From: an uncultured Mollicutes bacterium
GTDB lineage: Bacteria; Bacillota_I; Bacilli_A; RF39; UBA660
NCBI GenBank assembly: GCA_900550145.1
Contig: URRF01000009.1
Span: 1-36,418, forward strand
DNA length: 36,418 nt
Direction of reading: 5' to 3'
Part shown: positions 17,130 to 25,307 of the stretch, one piece after another
How positions within the stretch are numbered: the first letter of the stretch is position 1
How the letters are laid out: every line of letters begins with the position of its first letter
The notes under the pieces: generated by a model
Databases searched by the model: none
Told to the model about the DNA's origin: nothing
The model's input: the letters and a program-made list of their open reading frames with translations, nothing else
Position numbers and translations under genes: made by a program

Positions 17130-17929
17130 AATTTCCTCCAACTTATTACTTTCTTAAATGTATCTTTATTAGGAAAATCTTTTTCCTCAGTTTCCCTAAA
17201 AACTTTCTCATAATCATATGGTACTTCATATTTGATTAGTTTCGCACCATTCTCTAATATATAATATATAGCTTTATCTGTAATAGCAACTCCTGTACCA
17301 TTTAATGAGTCTAATATTACATTTCCAAGAATATGATTTCTTTCAAAATGATAATGGCCATATATAATTCTATCAAAATCAAATATATTTTTACCAAATA
17401 ATAATGGATTTTTATCTGCAATTTTAACATTTTCATATAATTCTGGTTTATATTTTTCGATATCATCAGAAGTATTTCTTTTTAAAAATCCTTCAGGATT
17501 TTTTCCATCATATTTCCAAACACCTATAAAATCATATCTAACATCTAGTGGAAAATGACAAAGTCCTATTTTTTTACCATTTATAACTAATTCTACTGAT
17601 ACTGGACTATTATTTATATAATCTAATTCTTCAGCACTTAATTGTTCACTGGTCCATATAGCATTATTATATCTTTCAATATTATTACGTTTTAAATAAG
17701 GAAACATATCTGGTCCCATAGTAACATATGCTTCTGCATTGCCTTGTATATTAATTATATTATTATCAATAGCAAGCCTTACTGTTTCACTAGGAGCATA
17801 TCCTAATCCTATTATATCACCCAAAGAATAAATAGTATCTATATTTTTATCTTTCATATCTAATAAAACAGCTTGTAGTGCTTCTACATTAGCATGTACA
17901 TCTGTTATTAATGCTATTTTTTTCTTCAT
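17126..17929 (-). CDS. Metallophosphoesterase
   Basis: A calcineurin-like phosphoesterase of 267 residues. Metal-binding motifs in order are ALITDVHANVEAL (D-x-H), YSLGDIIGLG (GD), IQGNAEA (GN with E in place of the usual H/D), LCHFP and IIYGHYHFERN (GHxH). This set fits the family related to diadenosine-tetraphosphatase or protein phosphatases, and the N-terminal order matches YfcE-type enzymes. The ATG at 17929 has GAGGTG before it. It is the first gene of a unit running to 14391, and it is divergent from the kinase gene at 18001. Confidence 0.82.
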   Translation of the reverse strand: MKKKIALITDVHANVEALQAVLLDMKDKNIDTIYSLGDIIGLGYAPSETVRLAIDNNIINIQGNAEAYVTMGPDMFPYLKRNNIERYNNAIWTSEQLSAEELDYINNSPVSVELVINGKKIGLCHFPLDVRYDFIGVWKYDGKNPEGFLKRNTSDDIEKYKPELYENVKIADKNPLLFGKNIFDFDRIIYGHYHFERNHILGNVILDSLNGTGVAITDKAIYYILENGAKLIKYEVPYDYEKVFRETEEKDFPNKDTFKKVISWRKL

Positions 17930-17944
17930 ATTATTCACCTCTAC

Positions 17945-17973
17945 TTGAATTATTTATAAATTAATGTTAGTAT
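17945..17973 (+). promoter_or_regulatory. Candidate promoter for the kinase gene
   Basis: TTGAAT at 17945-17950, a 17-base spacer, and TAGTAT at 17968-17973. The kinase ATG is at 18001 with GGAG before it. The 71-base gap must also hold the promoter of the divergent metallophosphoesterase gene. Confidence 0.45.
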
Positions 17974-18000
17974 ATGTAACAAAAGAAATGGAGTGTTAAA

Positions 18001-18480
18001 ATGATAATTATCGAAGGTCTTGATGGTACTGGTAAAACTACTCTTGCAAATGATTTATTAAATAAGAATTATATACTTATCAATAATAATTTAACCAGTG
18101 AATCACATTATGATAAATATGTTAATATTATTAAAACTTCAGATATTAATTCTGTTAGTGATAGATCATTTGTAAGTGAAATGGTCTATGGTAAGGTTTT
18201 ATCTGGTACTACTAAATTATCAGAAGAAGAATTTATTAATCTTGTAAAACTATATTCTGAATATGAAACAAAAATTATATATCTATATGCTTCAAAAAAA
18301 ATTCTTTTAGAAAGAAGAAAAGATGATTTTAAAGATAGTAAAGTTATCTTTCATCTATACCAAAAACTTATGGATGAATTTGAAAGAAGACTTGACTACA
18401 TTTCAGCATATATAGATGTATTTTCAATAAACACTGGTGAAAAAAATTGTAAACAAGCTCTAGCTAAAATTATTAAATAA
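18001..18480 (+). CDS. Thymidylate-kinase-like P-loop kinase
   Basis: A 159-residue P-loop kinase of the dTMP/deoxynucleoside kinase type. The Walker A motif is EGLDGTGKTT (5-14), followed by the DRS motif SVSDRSFVSE near residue 54 and an arginine-rich lid segment LLERRKDDF. It is shorter than standard Tmk (about 200-210 residues) and its substrate pocket differs, so it may phosphorylate another nucleotide or small molecule. It is the only plus-strand gene with good support in element B. It runs tail to tail with the gene at 18460-19449, and their 3' ends overlap by 21 bases. Confidence 0.8.
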   Translation: MIIIEGLDGTGKTTLANDLLNKNYILINNNLTSESHYDKYVNIIKTSDINSVSDRSFVSEMVYGKVLSGTTKLSEEEFINLVKLYSEYETKIIYLYASKKILLERRKDDFKDSKVIFHLYQKLMDEFERRLDYISAYIDVFSINTGEKNCKQALAKIIK

Positions 18481-19449
18481 GTTTGTATAATTTTTTACCT
18501 TAATTATCTCAATTTTATCTTTATCAATAACAATATTTTCATGTCTATCAATTTCATATCTTGGTTTTAATATTGTTGTTACACTATCATGAATATTTAG
18601 GTCATCCGTATTAATAGAATTATCCCTATTAATACTTTTTTTATTAATCAATGCAATTGATAGATTATCTTTATCTTGAAATAATTCTTCTAATAAGTCT
18701 TTAACAGTACTAGTAATAATATTTCTATCCTCATTATTAATATTATATTCAGACATCATTTTAGAGATATTATTCATTACTCCTTCATAATTTTTTATAT
18801 AAAATGCTAAATTATCATATCCTTCTTTATAAGAATACAATCCATTAGATACAAACCTAGATAGCAATACTGGCGATAATAAGGAATAATAATAAGCAGC
18901 TCCAAAATTATCTGTTGTAAATATTGAATTATTATCCTTATATGACCAATTATATGTCATGGCATTCCTTATTCCATATTTTTCTAAAATATTATTAATA
19001 TTTCTTAATTTAGTTGATATTGTATCATCACCATTTAGTCCTTTAGCTAATATACTTTCTTTAAAAGAAGAATTAAAGCCATGATAACAATATCCGTTAT
19101 ATATGTACCTATCTATCATATATGATACTATTTTATCTTTAGATCTATATTTTTCAATTAACTTATCTATAAGATAATCATCCATCATATTATATAAATC
19201 AGTTACACTATTAGAAGTATTTATCATATTTATCAATTTTATAGTATAATTATCAACTTCTACATTAGGAATAAGTATTATCAAATCAGATATTTTTTTT
19301 ATTACATTTGACATTATAAATACTTGTTCATCTATAAATGAGTATTGATTAAATCCATATTTAGATAAATCAATTCTATACTTTTTATCTAACAATCTAC
19401 TAAATATACTATCAAATCTAGAATCAAAAATTTTATTAAATTCTTGCAC
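18460..19449 (-). CDS. Unknown protein, possibly ADP-ribosyltransferase-like
   Basis: About 329 residues, Asn/Ile/Asp-rich, no membrane segment. The part around residues 115-200 has a pattern seen in some ADP-ribosyltransferase-fold proteins: GYCYHGFNSSFKESILAKGL (aromatic-H-G, then S, then a helix ending in GL) and then IFTTDNFGAAYYYS, which resembles the ART second strand and helix. I could not assign a catalytic Glu with confidence. The family is not certain. I use the GTG at 19449, preceded by AAGGTG. It lies just downstream of a NUDIX gene and overlaps the convergent kinase gene at its 3' end. Confidence 0.5.
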   Translation of the reverse strand: MQEFNKIFDSRFDSIFSRLLDKKYRIDLSKYGFNQYSFIDEQVFIMSNVIKKISDLIILIPNVEVDNYTIKLINMINTSNSVTDLYNMMDDYLIDKLIEKYRSKDKIVSYMIDRYIYNGYCYHGFNSSFKESILAKGLNGDDTISTKLRNINNILEKYGIRNAMTYNWSYKDNNSIFTTDNFGAAYYYSLLSPVLLSRFVSNGLYSYKEGYDNLAFYIKNYEGVMNNISKMMSEYNINNEDRNIITSTVKDLLEELFQDKDNLSIALINKKSINRDNSINTDDLNIHDSVTTILKPRYEIDRHENIVIDKDKIEIIKVKNYTNLFNNFS

Positions 19450-19459
19450 AATAATCACC

Positions 19460-19885
19460 TTATTTAAAATATTCTTTTATTGCCTCTTTTTGATATGGTA
19501 ACACTATACGTTCAAGTAGTTCTTCTTTTGTACATTTTACTAACTCAGAATTTTTTTCTAATGGTTCATTTTCATCATCAGATACTTCTACTATATAAAT
19601 ATTACTTAAAGAATTCATATTAACTTTACTTCTAGTATACCAATAGCAATCTATAATACATAATTCTTTCATACTTACAATTTTTAAACCAGCTTCTTCC
19701 ATAAATTCTCTTTTTAGGCATTCCAAATGAGATTCACCATCTTCAAGACCACCACCTATTAAAGAATAGTCACCGTCTTTAGATGTAATATAAAACTTAT
19801 CATTTTTCTTTACTATTCCAAAACAAGTTTCTCTAAAGCAATATTTAATATTATTATCTTTATTACCTATTATTATTTTATTCAT
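19460..19885 (-). CDS. NUDIX hydrolase
   Basis: A 141-residue NUDIX protein with a complete box: GGGLEDGESHLECLKREFMEEAGL. The following region (CIIDCYWYTRSKVNMNSLSN) lies where substrate specificity is decided, but I cannot name the substrate. The ATG at 19885 has GGAGAA six bases upstream and overlaps the stop of the nucleotidyltransferase gene, so the two are translationally coupled. The earlier ATG at 19912 lies inside that gene and is less likely. Confidence 0.85.
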   Translation of the reverse strand: MNKIIIGNKDNNIKYCFRETCFGIVKKNDKFYITSKDGDYSLIGGGLEDGESHLECLKREFMEEAGLKIVSMKELCIIDCYWYTRSKVNMNSLSNIYIVEVSDDENEPLEKNSELVKCTKEELLERIVLPYQKEAIKEYFK

Positions 19886-20585
19886 CCCATTTTCTCCATA
19901 CATCTTTTCCATTTTTTATTAACTTATTTAACTGCCTTTGTTCATCTCTATAATCCATACATTGCCAAAATCCATCATATTTGTATGCAACGATATCATT
20001 AGTCTTCATTAGTCTTTCAATTACTTCACTTTCAAATGGCCCAGAATCCTCACTTAGATAACTAAATATTTTTTTATTAGCTATCATATATCCACCATTA
20101 ACCCATTCACACTCTCGTAATTCTTTTTCCCTAAAGTTTTTAATTTTATTGTTTTTTATTTCAAATATACCAAATCTTTCTTTAGTCTTAAATACAGATA
20201 AAGTAAGTAATTTCTTATGTTTTTTATGATATTCAATAAGATTATCAATATTTATATCCGATACGGCATCTGCATATGTAAGTGCAAAATCTTCATCATC
20301 AATATATTTTTCTACTTTTTTTAATCTTCCACCAGTACAAGTATCAAGACCAGTATCTACTAATTTAATATTCCAATCTTCATTAACAGTACTAAAAAAT
20401 TCTTCAAACAAATCTATTCGATAACCTAAGCATATTATAAAATCTTTAAACCCATAATAAGAATAAATTTTCATAATGTGCCATATTATAGGCATATCCC
20501 CTACTTTTACTAATGGCTTTGGAGTAAAATCTTCATCAGTTCTAATTCTACTACCTTTTCCTCCTGCAAATATAATACACTTCAT
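19878..20585 (-). CDS. Sugar-1-phosphate nucleotidyltransferase, RfbF-like
   Basis: A 235-residue nucleotidyltransferase that couples a sugar phosphate to an NTP. The N-terminus FAGGKGSRIRTDEDFTPKPL has the GGxGxR...KP signature. PIIWHIMKIYSYYGFKDFII, DTGLDTCTGGRLKKV, FALTYADAVSDI, WVNGGYMIAN and YKYDGFWQCMD follow the order in glucose-1-phosphate cytidylyltransferase (RfbF). It is slightly shorter than that enzyme (about 257 residues). No downstream CDP-glucose pathway genes are present. A clear TAGGAG ribosome site precedes the ATG. It lies between the radical-SAM gene and a NUDIX gene in one compact unit. Confidence 0.82.
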   Translation of the reverse strand: MKCIIFAGGKGSRIRTDEDFTPKPLVKVGDMPIIWHIMKIYSYYGFKDFIICLGYRIDLFEEFFSTVNEDWNIKLVDTGLDTCTGGRLKKVEKYIDDEDFALTYADAVSDINIDNLIEYHKKHKKLLTLSVFKTKERFGIFEIKNNKIKNFREKELRECEWVNGGYMIANKKIFSYLSEDSGPFESEVIERLMKTNDIVAYKYDGFWQCMDYRDEQRQLNKLIKNGKDVWRKWDE

Positions 20586-20593
20586 AATTGCTC

Positions 20594-22267
20594 CTATACC
20601 TTTAAGATACTACTATTATTAATAGATGTATTCCAGTAGTAGTCATCTTCTTTTTTCATAACCAATACCTGATGTTGTAGTATTTCAGTAATATATGATA
20701 TTTCATTCAAAGACAATATTATATTTCTAAGTATTATCATGTTATCTTTTAGTTCAATATCTTTTAAATCTATTTCTTTTCCTAATTTTTTGATTAGTTT
20801 TTTTACATCATTTTTACTAACCATTTTTAAATTATCATTCTTTTTTTTACAAAGATTTCTTTGGTAATTAGGACATTTATTACACTTACAAATGTCACTA
20901 TTATAAAAGAACTTTCTATCTGGTTTAGATAAAGCAACTGCTAAGGCACATGATGTAGTTTGATAAATTGGATAATCACTTTCGTCTTTAAGATGTTTCC
21001 AAACATATTCATAAGCATTCTTATCCCAAACATTATCTGCTTTTAATGCTTCTTTCCTATGATTCCTTAATTCGTTCCATTCAATATGATCTATTATTTC
21101 ATCTGTAATTTTAAGACCAATTGCTACAGATGCAACAGCATATTTTTTAACAAAGTTATATATTCTATTTATATCTTCTTTTCTACTATTAGAAGGCATA
21201 AATGGTCTCCAATAATGAATAATAGTTTTATTATACTTATGCAATGTAATAAAATTATTTTCTATATCTTTTCTATTTACTCCAACTTCTATATCTTTAT
21301 CAAATCCTGAATAACTTAAAAAGAATATAAATTTTTTACCTTGTTTTTCATAATTATCTATAAATTTTATAAAATCTTCTGGTATTTTACATTTAGTAAT
21401 AAATACAATTGGATTTTCAACATTTTTTTCCATTAATATAGTTACTAATTGTTTTAAATATTCAATATTATCTGGTGTAGAAAAACCATCTGTTTGAGAT
21501 AATAAACATAGTGGAATATCTTTTATATAAAATTTACTTTTTAATAGCAACTTAACAGCATTTTCAGGAGATGCTAACACCTTTGGTTGTACTAAATTAA
21601 GCTTTCTTTCCCTTAAAAAGCAATATTTACATTGTTTTGGGCATCCTTGAACAGGATTAAGTACCATCCATGTAGCATGTACATCTACAATTGGATAAAA
21701 TTTTGCTTCTTTTACTTTAGCAAATCTATCTAAAAACTTATTGGCATCATTAAGCATTAAATCAAATTCATGAGCCATATTTACATTTAAGACATTAGCT
21801 ATATTAAATATAATTTCCAACATGTTAGCAAGTTTATATAATATAAAATCATTCACTTTTGAAAATTCATATCTAATTTTATAATGTCTATATTTATATT
21901 TTTCAAGTATTATTTCTGACACTTGCCCATATACTACATTGAATGATAATATTGCATCATTTATAGATGAAAACTCTACTTTTTTATAATTATACTCGTA
22001 CTCTTTTAAATTTAATTTAAGTTTCCATGCAAGCGCTACTATTTGAAGTACAATATCAGATAATTCATCTCCAATATCATAAATATTTCTTCCTACTTCT
22101 TTATATTCTTTATGTTCTAACATAAGTAAACAAAAATGTCCTAGTTGTGTATTCATCTCGCCTAGAACTGTAATAGCGTTCCAGTTTTTGTCTTCTGTTA
22201 TCTTAAAATTCTTTTTTAGTTCAATTGCTTTATCATAATAATTATCTAAAAAATATTTAACATTCAT
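20594..22267 (-). CDS. Double MazG-like domain fused to a radical-SAM domain
   Basis: A 557-residue fusion. Residues about 30-85 resemble a MazG-type nucleotide pyrophosphohydrolase helical module (GEMNTQLGHF..., then GDELSDIVLQIVALAW). Residues about 105-185 look like a second one (YGQVSEIILEKYKYRHYKIR, KLANMLEIIFNIANVLNV). The radical-SAM core starts at CPKQCKYC (Cys209, 213, 216, the CxxxCxxC that holds the 4Fe-4S cluster). A later cluster (ICKCNKCPNYQRNLC, Cys460, 462, 465, 473) could bind a second cluster or zinc. The reaction is unknown. A nucleotide or nucleotide-sugar substrate is inferred from the MazG part. The gene begins immediately after the GT2 gene. Confidence 0.75.
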   Translation of the reverse strand: MNVKYFLDNYYDKAIELKKNFKITEDKNWNAITVLGEMNTQLGHFCLLMLEHKEYKEVGRNIYDIGDELSDIVLQIVALAWKLKLNLKEYEYNYKKVEFSSINDAILSFNVVYGQVSEIILEKYKYRHYKIRYEFSKVNDFILYKLANMLEIIFNIANVLNVNMAHEFDLMLNDANKFLDRFAKVKEAKFYPIVDVHATWMVLNPVQGCPKQCKYCFLRERKLNLVQPKVLASPENAVKLLLKSKFYIKDIPLCLLSQTDGFSTPDNIEYLKQLVTILMEKNVENPIVFITKCKIPEDFIKFIDNYEKQGKKFIFFLSYSGFDKDIEVGVNRKDIENNFITLHKYNKTIIHYWRPFMPSNSRKEDINRIYNFVKKYAVASVAIGLKITDEIIDHIEWNELRNHRKEALKADNVWDKNAYEYVWKHLKDESDYPIYQTTSCALAVALSKPDRKFFYNSDICKCNKCPNYQRNLCKKKNDNLKMVSKNDVKKLIKKLGKEIDLKDIELKDNMIILRNIILSLNEISYITEILQHQVLVMKKEDDYYWNTSINNSSILKV

Positions 22268-22268
22268 T

Positions 22269-23126
22269 TTAAAACCATTCTTTCTTTTTAACTTTTATAA
22301 TACTGTCATATTCTTTTTTATCATCAGTATCTAAATATTCTTTCTTATGCTCTAATACGTTTATAAAATAATTAATAATGTTTCTTCTTATGTTGTAATC
22401 TGGAATATCTAGAATAAAATTATTATAATGTGATTCTGTATGATACAAGACATCCATTGCTTTCTTTTTGATTTTTTCATAGTCATCATTTCTCATAATG
22501 CTATTATTTGATTTGTAATAATAGTATCCAATATATGGAATCGATATAACTGTAGATGCTTTGTACAATTGATAAGAAGTTAGGCCAAAATCCTCTTGTG
22601 TTTTACCTTGTAAAAATTTAAAATTGTTATTCTCCCAAAACTGTCTACTATAACAGTATAGCCAAGAAGGACTATATATTTCATTATTAACTGCACATAA
22701 ATTTAAAAAATCAAGGCCTTTATATATTCCAATATTTTTAGTAACAAATTCTTCCACAATATTCTTATTATTATCAATCATAACCGCTTGAAATCTAAGC
22801 ATATCATATTCAACATCATCGTATTCATTAATAGTTTCAATTAATTTTTGATTAATAGTATCATCTATATCTAAAAAAATAATTAAATCCCCTGTACATT
22901 TAGTTAATCCAAAATTTCTTACAGCACCTGGATCATGTTTAGATATTTTGTACAGTTTTATTTTATCCTTATATTGCATAAGTGTTTTATAAGAATTATC
23001 ACAACTATTATCATCAATAGCAATAATTTCATAATTATCACATGTTTGATTAAAAATAGAATCAAGACATTTATCAATATATCTTTCTCCATTATATATT
23101 GGTATTATAATACTTACCTTTTTCAT
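22269..23126 (-). CDS. Family 2 glycosyltransferase
   Basis: A 285-residue GT2 (GT-A fold) enzyme. Visible: VSIIIPIYNGERYIDKCLDSI at the start, IIAIDDNSCDNS, GAVRNFGLTKCTGDLIIFLDIDD (the DxD metal-binding motif) and the acceptor-side QEDFGLTSYQ. No membrane segment is present, so it is cytosolic. The ATG at 23126 has GGTGG upstream and gives the standard family N-terminus. An ATG at 23153 follows the stop of the 37-residue peptide gene directly (TAAATG) and would add nine residues. The acceptor is unknown. The tight link to the small peptide and the radical-SAM gene makes a peptide or nucleotide-linked acceptor possible. Confidence 0.85.
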   Translation of the reverse strand: MKKVSIIIPIYNGERYIDKCLDSIFNQTCDNYEIIAIDDNSCDNSYKTLMQYKDKIKLYKISKHDPGAVRNFGLTKCTGDLIIFLDIDDTINQKLIETINEYDDVEYDMLRFQAVMIDNNKNIVEEFVTKNIGIYKGLDFLNLCAVNNEIYSPSWLYCYSRQFWENNNFKFLQGKTQEDFGLTSYQLYKASTVISIPYIGYYYYKSNNSIMRNDDYEKIKKKAMDVLYHTESHYNNFILDIPDYNIRRNIINYFINVLEHKKEYLDTDDKKEYDSIIKVKKKEWF

Positions 23127-23153
23127 ATAACCACCAGCCCTTGTTATATTCAT

Positions 23154-23267
23154 TTATAAGCAAAAAAGAGAGACTATAAAACTAGGCCCTCCTCCTCCAC
23201 AACTACCACGAATTAATTTATCACTTATTCTATTACTTTTTTTAATAAAAATCAAGTATTTTGACAT
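23154..23267 (-). CDS. 37-residue Gly/Cys-rich small peptide
   Basis: A small open frame in the gap between the protease-like gene and the GT2 gene. It starts MSKYLIFIKKSNRISDKLI (basic, hydrophobic leader-like half) and ends RGSCGGGGPSFIVSLFCL. The ATG overlaps the last 16 bases of the upstream gene, and the stop TAA abuts the downstream ATG, the spacing of a translated operon member. The codons for SCGGGGP include a GC-rich run (23187-23198) that stands out in this AT-rich DNA. The two Cys, four Gly and hydrophobic end resemble precursor peptides of modified peptides, but I do not recognise the family. No obvious ribosome site precedes the ATG apart from coupling. An untranslated role (GGAGGAGGAGG, strong SD-like) is the alternative. 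Confidence 0.5.
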   Translation of the reverse strand: MSKYLIFIKKSNRISDKLIRGSCGGGGPSFIVSLFCL

Positions 23268-23647
23268 ATTTCATTTTTTTTATAAATGGATATAACATAT
23301 AGATTCATACAATCAAAATTTTTATCATATATAACATTATCAATAATTGAAATCATATGATAATAATCTTTCTTATTCCAACAAAACACAACATATGAAT
23401 TATCATTCAAATTTAAATCTTTAATCATAATATCTTTATTATAGTCAATATTAAAAATATTATTATCTTCCATATATTTTTCAAATACTGGTATATCATT
23501 AAATGAATCACACTTTAAATCTTCAGCAATTTTACATAAGTCATTATAAACATCATTATATTCTTTATTTAAAATCTTACATAAGCTTCTTATCACACAA
23601 TTACTTTTACCATTTTTATCTGATATATAAAATTCTTTAAATGTCAT
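23252..23647 (-). CDS. Papain-like cysteine protease-like protein
   Basis: A 131-residue protein with a pattern seen in small papain/C39-like proteins: SNCVIRSLCKILNKEYNDVY (Cys at the start of a helix), then Y-x-V-F-C-W-N, then DYYHMISIIDNVIYDKNFD with a His at the expected place and an Asp/Asn further on. This would give a Cys-His-Asp triad. Such short proteins occur in phages and accessory DNA, often with unknown function. It precedes the 37-residue peptide gene, which would fit a leader-cleaving role, but that is a guess. I use the ATG at 23647 because GGGG lies upstream; the TTG start is less likely. Confidence 0.55.
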   Translation of the reverse strand: MTFKEFYISDKNGKSNCVIRSLCKILNKEYNDVYNDLCKIAEDLKCDSFNDIPVFEKYMEDNNIFNIDYNKDIMIKDLNLNDNSYVVFCWNKKDYYHMISIIDNVIYDKNFDCMNLYVISIYKKNEICQNT

Positions 23648-23648
23648 A

Positions 23649-24137
23649 TTAATCCCCAATCTTTTTTATATTTGTATACATTCTTGAATGATATCCACTT
23701 TTATCATAAAACTTAATAGCATTATCATTATAAGCAAATACATCTACTAAAATATATTCACAACCCAATGATTTAAAATATTCTTCCATTTTATTCATAA
23801 GCATATTGCCTATACCTTTACTTCTTACATTTTTGGAAACTACTAATTCAGTTATTTCTCCTCTTTTAGGGCATTTATAATCAAGATAATCATATTCATC
23901 ATATGGAAAAATACATCCCATAATTAAACCTACTGCTTTATCATTTTCAACTGCTATATAACATTTACCATTATTATTTTTAACTTCTTCTAAATCTAAA
24001 ATTGCCATTTTTTCTCTATATTCTGGATGTAGTTGATCTAAATTATCTTTATCAATAGATAAAATATACTTTTCAAGTTCAACTAACAAGTCTTTAACAT
24101 CTTCTAAATATTTATCTTCGTACTCTATTATTTTCAT
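23649..24137 (-). CDS. GNAT-family acetyltransferase
   Basis: A 162-residue GNAT acetyltransferase that moves an acetyl group from acetyl-CoA to an amine. The acetyl-CoA loop is VVSKNVRSKGIGNMLMNKME (R/Q-x-x-G-x-G/A); the strand before it is RGEITELVV. VFAYNDNAIKFYDKSGYHSR is the usual motif-B end. The substrate is unknown; resistance-type and small-molecule acetyltransferases share this layout. It overlaps the upstream GNAT gene by 26 bases, which indicates a single message and coupled translation. Confidence 0.88.
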   Translation of the reverse strand: MKIIEYEDKYLEDVKDLLVELEKYILSIDKDNLDQLHPEYREKMAILDLEEVKNNNGKCYIAVENDKAVGLIMGCIFPYDEYDYLDYKCPKRGEITELVVSKNVRSKGIGNMLMNKMEEYFKSLGCEYILVDVFAYNDNAIKFYDKSGYHSRMYTNIKKIGD

Positions 24138-24735
24138 TATTAAAATAATACTCCTTAGTTAATTCGTATTTAGAAAAAGTTAATATTCCATCATAAAATG
24201 TATAAGGTGACTCTTCTTCTATTTCACCAATTTTATTAAACCCTAATTTTTCAAACATTCTACAAGATCTTATATTATCTTTTACAGCACCTGAAGAAAT
24301 ACCATTTATTTCTACTTCGCTAAACATATAATCTATCATTGCTTTAGCAGCTTCTGTTGCATAGCATTTTCCTTGATAAGCCGGATCCATATACCAACCT
24401 ACATCACGAATAGTAATATCTTCTCCATTTTCTTGAGCAGATACTTGTCCAATTACTTCTTCATAACCACTATTCGTATATTCTGGTTTTAAAAATACAC
24501 TCCATACAAATACATCATTATTATCTGCTTTATCAACTTTAGATTTATAGAATTTCTCTTGATTCTCCCAAGCCCAGTGGCTAGGATTATTAGCATGTTT
24601 TTTGGCACCTGTTAAATACCATTTATTTACTTCTGGAATCATTAATATCTCCCATAATCTTTTTTGTTCTTCCATCTTAGAACTTCTTAATATTAATCTT
24701 TCAGTTTCTATAGTTCTACTACCAATTAAATTCAT
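24112..24735 (-). CDS. GNAT-family acetyltransferase, RimJ/RimL type
   Basis: A 207-residue GNAT protein with the RimJ/RimL-type start ETERLILRSSKMEE. It then has DVGWYMDPAYQGKCYATEAAKAMIDYMF (acetyl-CoA loop) and NIRSCRMFEKLGFNKIGE. RimJ/RimL relatives acetylate ribosomal-protein N-termini or, in many accessory genes, small amines and antibiotics. It carries a strong GGAGG ribosome site. The C-terminal basic tail overlaps the next gene. It is the second of two adjacent but dissimilar GNAT genes in the operon. Confidence 0.88.
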   Translation of the reverse strand: MNLIGSRTIETERLILRSSKMEEQKRLWEILMIPEVNKWYLTGAKKHANNPSHWAWENQEKFYKSKVDKADNNDVFVWSVFLKPEYTNSGYEEVIGQVSAQENGEDITIRDVGWYMDPAYQGKCYATEAAKAMIDYMFSEVEINGISSGAVKDNIRSCRMFEKLGFNKIGEIEEESPYTFYDGILTFSKYELTKEYYFNNENNRVRR

Positions 24736-24749
24736 TTACATCCTCCATT

Positions 24750-25292
24750 TTATATTTCTATACTATCAAATATATTTTCTTCTATATCATAAATAGTAAA
24801 TTTTCTATTTTCATACATCATATATGTAGGATTATTGTTTTCTTTAGGTATAGATATTGAACCAACATTGATATATACCATATCTTTTTCTTTTTTTATA
24901 TAAGGTATGTGTTCATGACCATATACCAATATACCTTTTCTGTTAAATTTTCTATTCTTTTCTAAATTATATTCATTACCATGAGTTAAATAAATATCTA
25001 ACCCATCTACACATATTAAAGCTAAATTATTACAAATTGGAAAATCACTTGCTTTAATATCAACGTCTGAATCACAATTACCTTTTAAACAAATAATTTT
25101 ATCTGAATATTTAGTTAATGTATCTTTAACATTCATACTATTAACTTCATACTTTTGATTATACGTAGGGCCGGCATAATATAAATCACCAAGAACTACT
25201 AATTTATCTATTTTTTCTTTTTCAATAACTTTTTCTATTTTTTTTAAATTAATATTAATACCATGTATATCTGATATAAATAATATCTTCAT
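24750..25292 (-). CDS. yfcE: YfcE-like phosphodiesterase
   Basis: A 180-residue metallophosphoesterase of the YfcE/MJ0936 type, at the usual family length. Motifs in order: FISDIHGININL (DxH), VVLGDLYYAGP (GD), CLKGNCDSDVD (GNCD), YLTHGNEY (H) and LVYGHEHIP (GHxH). All metal ligands appear present. It hydrolyses phosphodiesters in vitro; the cellular substrate is not settled. AAGGAGAG precedes the ATG. It lies between an ASCH gene and a GNAT gene in the cargo operon. Confidence 0.9.
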   Translation of the reverse strand: MKILFISDIHGININLKKIEKVIEKEKIDKLVVLGDLYYAGPTYNQKYEVNSMNVKDTLTKYSDKIICLKGNCDSDVDIKASDFPICNNLALICVDGLDIYLTHGNEYNLEKNRKFNRKGILVYGHEHIPYIKKEKDMVYINVGSISIPKENNNPTYMMYENRKFTIYDIEENIFDSIEI

Positions 25293-25307
25293 GTTTGTCT
25301 CTCCTTT

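Noticed and set aside
19886..19912. Earlier ATG for the NUDIX gene
   Set aside because: The ATG at 19885 has GGAGAA at correct spacing; the earlier one lies deeper inside the upstream gene.
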